Below are positions 57,641 to 64,000 of a stretch of DNA of 64,000 bases, piece by piece (the stretch's first letter is position 1; each line of letters starts with the position of its first letter). The stretch lies in contig CM060317.1 of the NCBI GenBank assembly GCA_030674155.1, positions 84,448,541-84,512,540 of the forward strand, written 5' to 3'. The notes beneath the pieces are model-generated. The model saw only the letters and a list, made by a program, of their open reading frames with translations. It searched no databases and had not been told where the DNA came from. Source of the stretch: Stramonita haemastoma. Taxonomy: Eukaryota; Mollusca; Gastropoda; Neogastropoda; Muricidae. The position numbers and the translations under genes were made by a program.

Positions 57641-58095
57641 AAAATTGAAAATATCATTTATGTGAACAGACATTAAACTGAAGAACAACAAAAATTGAAA
57701 ACAAACACAAACCACTTTGTGAATTAAGTCACTGTTTTAAACACAATAGTTCTTTTCATGTTGAAATGAACTTTTTTTCTTGATACACATTGCTCTGGCA
57801 TGTTGAATGACTTCCCCTGGTTTTTTGATAAAGTATTTTGCCATTGACTACCCACAGTTAAAGTGACATCAAACACAGGCAATTCTGCTTCTAGAAATGT
57901 CAGTGTTGGTACTTTTCATAAGGGGGGGGGGGGGGGGGGGGGATATTACAGTTCAGATATTAAAACCTGGCTTTTTAAAAAATTCATAACCTTCAACTAC
58001 TGGGCCGGCGTGCAAAGCCAACAGACTTGGAAGAGTATTTGTGTTTTGTTTTGCAGTCTGCGGTAAATCAGAAACAGCAGATTAAGACAACACTT

Positions 58096-58185
58096 CATAG
58101 CATAGCATAGCATAGCATAGCTAGCATGGGCATAGCATAGCATAGCATGGCATGGCATGGGCATGGCATACATAGTTTAGCAATG
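58096..58185. repeat. (CATAG)n/(CATGG)n microsatellite
   Basis: About 16 imperfect pentamers. Confidence 0.9.
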
Positions 58186-58740
58186 TAGAGTTTTTGGAAA
58201 GTTAGTTTTTTTTTTTTATATATATTGCCTTCTTTCATATCGAATTCTATTGGGACACTTTTTACATGCTGTTAAAACCCCCAACAACTTTTAATAATAA
58301 ATCCTTCTATTATGGTTTGTTGTTTTTGTTGTAAAACTCAACGTTCAACACATCATACCATTGTTATATTATACTCTTTAACTGTAAATAATATACTTTT
58401 CAGGAGCTAAAAATTATCATTGATGTCATTATCATTGTGTTTATACAATCATCAAACTCTTTACTGCAATCGTTACTTTTCAGGAGTTGAAATTATCATT
58501 GATTCATTATTATTGGGTTAATATTTCCATACTCTTTAACAGGTGTTTATTTTACTTTTTAACTGTCAATATCCTCTATCTTTGAGGAGTTAGAAATCAT
58601 CACAATACCATAAGCAGGTGTTTTAGAAACGGTTATTACACTGACGAAAACGAGTCTATGACGCCTTGAAAGCCCGAGGGATGTTTGAGAGAGGGGGGCT
58701 ACAACAGTTGACGCGGCACCGGTCTAATCACTGTGGTATC
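58186..58740. other. AT-rich gene-free stretch
   Basis: Contains a loose ~70-bp direct repeat (cttttcaggagctaaaaatt at 58397 and cttttcaggagttgaaatta at 58477). No gene. Confidence 0.45.
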
Positions 58741-58858
58741 GATCGCTCATGTATGACGGGGAAGTTTCAAGTCTGGCTTCTGTGGTGTGTGTGTGGTGTG
58801 TGTGTGGCGTGATGTGGCAGCTTTTATCTGCTTCCAATGGTTGCTGGACAGCTTGCGA

Positions 58859-58947
<89 letters not shown>

Positions 58948-58953
58948 AGAGGA
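58859..58953. repeat. (GA)n microsatellite
   Basis: gagaga runs punctuated by gga. Confidence 0.95.
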
Positions 58954-59744
58954 GACTGGGTGGCCAGTTACCGTGGTCAGGCATGCAGGAAGGCCTGGCC
59001 CAGTCATTGTTAGTCCTAATGAGCAGTGCACTAGCCGTTAGTAGTACTGCCCCCAGAAGCGTACTCTTAGCAGAGGCAGGGATAATCAGGTTATACCCAG
59101 AACCAGGGTTTCTTGCCAGTTGTTGAGTAAGAAGGATTGATTGATGACTGAACCAGAGCTGTTTGGTCCGTGTTTGATCGATAGAGTTATCACATAAACC
59201 AGGGATGTTGATTGTTATAGTGTCCAGGGATGTTGATTATTATTGTGTATTAAAGTTTTTGTGTGTAAGTTTTTTTTTTTCTAATTCAGTATATCCAAGT
59301 TTTTGTGTGTAATGTTTTATTATTCCATAGTTTAATCAAAATTTCCTTTTTCTTGTCGAAAAAAGTAGACCAATTGAACTGTTTAGATATTCGTATGTGG
59401 GGACAACTGTAAACATTTCTTTTGTATTTAGAAATTGGTTTAAGTTAACAAACGTTGTAACACCCTAAAACAGATCATGGTTGCTACGCTTTATATCTTT
59501 TGTTGCACATAATTTATGTTTGCCAGAATCTTAAAAAAAATCTAGATCTACTAAATCACAAAGACAAAAAAAAAGAAAAGAAAATTACATTTGAAAATAA
59601 GTCAGATTGCACGTTATTTTTCTTCGTCGAGGGAGTAGCCTCCTTTGTCACTTTGAATTGAGGCAGTTATGTACGTCTTGGGAAACTAATGAAAAAAAAA
59701 AAGACAAACAGAATAAAGATTTTCCCCTGAAGTCTGAATACAGA

Positions 59745-59850
59745 CAGATACCTTAATGGGGGGGGGGGGGGGGGGGGGGGGGCGGTTGCAGTCCCCAAAA
59801 TTCATTGGTAAACCTCATAACTCTAGCCAAGAAAAGAAAAAAAAGATGTT
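59745..59850 (-). repeat. module E fragment with poly-G/C expansion
   Basis: The minus strand reads ttggctagagttatgaggtt, taccaatgaattttgggg, then a 25-nt C run (59758-59782) and attaagg. Same position of expansion as the E copy at 23185. Confidence 0.65.
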
Positions 59851-60319
59851 CTGAATTCCGAGTCAGTCTATTTTTTCCGTCTTGAAAAATAAATATTTGA
59901 TTAAAGACCCAAACAAATAAAACCAACCCGAAGCACCCTCCCCCAAAACAACAATAAAAAACAAACAAACCAAAAACAAACCCAAAACCAAACCAAAACA
60001 CCACACACACACCCACACACACACACACACCACCACCACCACCACCCTCTGAAAACAACAAAACAAACTGTGAGCCTAACTGAGTGAGATTGGAGGTAAA
60101 GATTCCTCAACCACAGCCATCCATTCGCACAGAGGGATCTGTCGTGTTCACTCTTGTTCAATTCTTGGCAGACAGTCGCAAGACCGCAAGATCGACCTTT
60201 TCTTTTTGTTTTGTCTTTTTTTCTTCTTCACGTTTTTCGTTTGTATCTGGCTATAGCCTACAGAGATTGTGGTGCGCTGATGGCGTGTACAGTCTCCTTC
60301 TACCATAGTAGGTTAGGTA

Positions 60320-60775
60320 CCTGTCAGTCTCGGAAGACAATGGAGTTGCTCTCTGGGCTCCAGAGCGCAAAGCCTGGGTAAGTAAGTATGGAGGGCAAGC
60401 TGTTACCCCTGCAGCAGACCCCACCTCTCCAAGTTACTGGAATGGTCCATTGGAAAGGCAATCGCTAATGCGAATGGTTCCAGTACCGTTGCAGGAACCT
60501 TCAGATCGTTGCCATATACAGCCCCGAGCCGCCCTGGGGACTCCAACTCCCCGATTTTTCCTCAGGGGTGGTGTCTAAGCACGACACCTGTGTGCATGCT
60601 GGTTTTAAATAAAAAATGTTTGTCATCTGCTCGGTTTAGGTTTTTTTTTGGTCATCCGCTCCTTATAAAGGGCAGAGTGCGTAGTATTGCCTGGTCTTCT
60701 CCGACTCTGCTTGAGACTGCTGGAGGTCTGCCCTTGCTGTCAGGTCATGAGCATAATGCTCTGACCATTATGTGA
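60320..60775 (-). repeat. dispersed repeat with module E/SINE B tail
   Basis: The part 60320-60520 (gtcagtctcggaagacaatg, gctccagagcgcaaagcctg) is gene-free and probably repetitive. From 60530 it continues as E (ggggtggtgtctaagcacga) and degraded B sequence. Confidence 0.4.
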
Positions 60776-61072
60776 ATGTTGCTGTATTTATCCACATTAG
60801 AATGAAAATAAGAAAGTTTGAAAAAATTATCCATCCTCCCTCCAAGATAAATGAGAAAACCCTAAACAAACTTTACATACCATTCCGCCCGATCTTGCTG
60901 TCTTGTTTTGTTTTTGATCTATTAGATCTAGTTTTTTTAGCTCCTTCTTTGACAGTCAGTTTCTAGTTTTCGTCCAAGCCAATTGCTCTGTTCTGTAATA
61001 AGTTTTCTTTTCAATGAATCTGAAAACTGGACACATTTAGTGGTTTTGTTTTCTTGTTCTTTTTTTGTGTAA

Positions 61073-61073
61073 A

Positions 61074-61122
<49 letters not shown>

Positions 61123-61162
61123 GTGTGTGTGCGCGTGCGCGCGCGCGCGCGCGCGCGCGCTT
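61073..61162. repeat. (GT)n-(GC)n alternating purine-pyrimidine tract
   Basis: About 24 GT units lead into gtgcgcgtgcgc and about 11 GC units, a strong left-handed (Z) DNA candidate. Confidence 0.95.
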
Positions 61163-61494
61163 TTTTAAAATTGCACGTTGGAGCATTATTCATCGTGCTG
61201 TTTAAGTTAACAGCTTTTTGCCCTTCACATAAATTATTACACATTTTTTCAATTTTCTGAAACAGACATGCATTGAACTAGATTCTTCGACAAATCAATT
61301 TCATAAGAAAATTTATGTCATTTAGGGATAAGAAGAGACAGTGTTGTGATTGTCTTACATTATCTAAGCCTTTTTTATTAAAAAAAAAGTTTATAAACAA
61401 AAGCTCTTGCTTTTATCACTTCGTTCATATTTATCTTCTCACTGCATCGTCTGATTTACATCACATTTATTTTAATGGTATCTCCGATGTTGGA

Positions 61495-61585
61495 ATACAG
61501 TTACCTTAATGGTGGGCAAAAAACGGCCCAATGCACACAAATTAATTGCTAAACCTTGCAGCTCGAGCCGAGTAACGGAAAAAAA
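61495..61585 (-). repeat. module E fragment
   Basis: accttaatggtgggcaaaaa, attaattgctaaaccttgca and gctcgagccgag are the reversed E blocks. Confidence 0.5.
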
Positions 61586-61744
61586 TTCTATGATCATTCT
61601 TTCTTTATAGAATGAAATCTTTAGTGGAATCACAATGAAATCACGACGAAGGGTACGTTGTATTCAGGTAGGTTAAAATAATAAATAATAATATAAAAAA
61701 AAACAAAGAAGAAAAAAACGCTATTACTTTGAATCGAAGTTGTA

Positions 61745-61749
<5 letters not shown>

Positions 61750-61805
<56 letters not shown>

Positions 61806-61830
61806 ACAACACACACACACACACACATCA
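61750..61830. repeat. (CA)n microsatellite
   Basis: CA array with one CACCACAA interruption; followed at 61898-61958 by a (CT)n array. Confidence 0.95.
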
Positions 61831-61899
61831 TAATGAGAACGGCAACAATGACTCACCACAGATACATCAATACAATTCTGTCTCCCCTTTCCTCCCCCG

Positions 61900-61960
<61 letters not shown>

Positions 61961-62344
61961 ATCATTACTGTTCTCGTTCTCATTAGCCTGGTCCTTGTGA
62001 AGAGCGCGTGGGCTGCATGTTTATCAATGAAGATGCCGGGGTTACATCACCTTCCTAATGTGCAGACGTGCATGCGTAAGTGCCCCCCTCACCCCCCCCC
62101 CTCGCCCCTCTTCACTCCTACCTTGTCTTTCTACTCACGCGCGCGCGTGTGTGAGTGCTGTGGTAAGTGATCACGAACTGTACGTACGTACGTACGTCAT
62201 ATTGCGAGCACAATACGTGCACATTGACGAGTTTGCTAGCTAGCGCGTGTATAGTATAGTATCTTATGTTCGACTGGTATCACGTTTTAAAAAAACACAC
62301 AACAAAAACAAGGATTGGTTTTGGTTGTGGTGGTTCTTTGTAAG

Positions 62345-62348
62345 TGTG

Positions 62349-62391
<43 letters not shown>
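62345..62391. repeat. (GT)n microsatellite
   Basis: About 22 GT units. Confidence 0.95.
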
Positions 62392-62804
62392 TTTGATAAA
62401 CGGCACATGGTGGAACATGTGAGAAACAGATGTTGCTCCAACCATCCCCCATCCCCACCACTCCCATCATCACTCTCCTCACCCCCCAACACTCCTTGTC
62501 AGTCTCTCAGTCATTGACTAAAAAGACCCCCATACATAGTATGGAAAAGTACCTGCGTATAAACATCAGTTTTATCCCGTCACGTTGGAATGAATTATCT
62601 TTCATGTTGGAGAGTGTGAATGGGACCAAAATTACTGATCTTTTAAAAAAAGAAGTTTTGATTTTGTTCCTAATTTGTAGCTAAGAATGTTGAAAATGGT
62701 GACGAGTCTAAGTTTTATAATTTGGAGTGGATTTTTCATTCTGAAACAATTTTTTTCTTAACGAAAAGACTTTTAAAAGAAGTATTACATAGGTCCAGCA
62801 CTAC

Positions 62805-62945
62805 TCTGCACTAAACTACACTACACTACATTTCACTTTGTACTACACAAAACATCACACCACACCACACTACACCACACCACGCCAGACCACTCACACA
62901 CCACACCACACACCACACCACACCACACCACTCACCACTCACTCA
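62805..62945. repeat. (ACTAC)n/(ACCAC)n low-complexity tract
   Basis: Pentamer-like ctacactacac and caccacaccac runs, followed by a poly-G run at 62978-63004. Confidence 0.9.
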
Positions 62946-63004
62946 CTAGTCGATTTACTGGATTTACTGCGAGTGGTTGGGGGGGGGGGGGGAGGGGGGG
63001 GAGG

Positions 63005-63366
63005 GGTGGTGGTGGTGGTGCATTGATGTAAACACCAGCTCTCTCACCACTTGTGGCGGTCGTGTGCCAATGCCTGGGTCTCGGGGAATAGGTTTTCTGG
63101 CTCAACACTGGCCTGTCACAGCCGTGATGTGGGCAGGTACACAAAGATGCAGGAAAAAGGCTGCGAGAAAACCAGCTGCTTAGATTAGCTTATTCTTTAC
63201 CAGCTACATAACCCAATGCACTGACCAAGCCATGGATAGCATACATGTTATTGAATATTTTTGAGTTTCCACGACACCTCTAAACTGTGACTTGGATTAC
63301 AGAATCTTTAACATGCTATTTGATCTTCAGCGTGTGTGTTTACCCAAAAGGAACAAAGACACTGTA

Positions 63367-63397
<31 letters not shown>

Positions 63398-63398
63398 C

Positions 63399-63433
<35 letters not shown>

Positions 63434-64000
63434 TAAGTAAGTAGACTGAGGGAGATCATTAAATTCTCACCAGCCTAAAACTAGGTGCTGCCTAAATGCC
63501 ACTGAAAACCTCAGGACTTTAGAAATCTGAAGTCCGTCGCCACTCGTAGCAGACCTTTTACATTTGTTGGTTTATGAGGTGACTGGAATTGTTTACATTG
63601 TACCTGCACAAAACATTTTTTTTTTAGAGATGGTGGGCTTTTAGAATGGGTTTTTAAATTAAAAAAAAAAAAATTAGGACAGTGTGTGTTATTTGGTTTA
63701 AAAAGTGTGACACTATGGTTCCTGCGAGGATTTGGAAAAAAAATCTGTGTTTATTATATCACCCGCTACAAATTTGTTTGCTTAATTTTTCTTCTGTTAT
63801 GTCTACAAAAAAAGATAGATATTTAAAAGGTAAAAATTAAAAAAAGAAATCACTCATGCTCTATGTATACCTGGTGAATTGTTTTGGAAAACACTGAACA
63901 TGATGATGGCTAAATATTACGTCTGGCTATTTCAAAAAAGAAAGATGAAACGTAAGAAAAAAGAAAGAGGAAATATAGAAGAAAAGAAAGATAAGTATTA
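63005..64000. other. gene-free right edge
   Basis: A (GTAA)n/(GCAA)n run lies at 63368-63442; the rest is AT-rich. No gene seen at the window edge. Confidence 0.5.

Overview
This window is metazoan nuclear DNA: intron-rich genes with GT–AG junctions, very dense CA/GT, CT and triplet microsatellites, several tRNA-derived SINE families and decayed non-LTR retrotransposons. The protein families, the SINE architecture and the (TGATAA)n-linked dispersed repeats suggest a lophotrochozoan, most likely a gastropod mollusc. The species cannot be fixed from sequence alone.

Three protein-coding genes occupy the left 40 kb. (1) Positions 15-1798 (+) hold the last three coding exons of a CDC25 M-phase inducer phosphatase, including the catalytic HCEFSSQR loop; its 5' part lies outside the window. 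(2) Positions 14505-9249 (-) hold a complete three-exon, four-TM clarin-family gene (227 aa). (3) Positions 14836-37902 (+) hold a BRD8-type bromodomain protein, the NuA4/TIP60 acetyltransferase complex subunit, in 20 recognised coding exons (about 717 aa). Clarin and BRD8 are head to head, with about 330 bp between start codons. CDC25 next to BRD8 recalls human 5q31.2, where CDC25C and BRD8 lie close together.

Three exons carry apparent one-base frame breaks in otherwise conserved coding sequence (near 874, in the A-run 25847-25855, and at 35648-35650). Uncorrected assembly indels are the simplest explanation. One exon junction of the BRD8 model (exon 11 to 12) is out of phase and may hide an unrecognised exon.

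From 37903 to 64000 I recognise no further gene. This part is 3' UTR followed by repeat-rich DNA: four full-length copies window-wide of a ~292 bp SINE (family A) with clear target-site duplications, other tRNA-headed SINEs (B, C, D), a short dispersed module (E), LINE 3' ends, a 57-bp minisatellite grown inside an E module, and large trinucleotide arrays.

The most unusual pattern is inside BRD8. Local tandem duplications repeatedly have their edges at, or spanning, splice junctions: a 5 x 67 bp array ending exactly at the exon 5 acceptor, a 3 x 47 bp array ending exactly at the exon 17 acceptor, and duplicated donors at exons 4 and 7.
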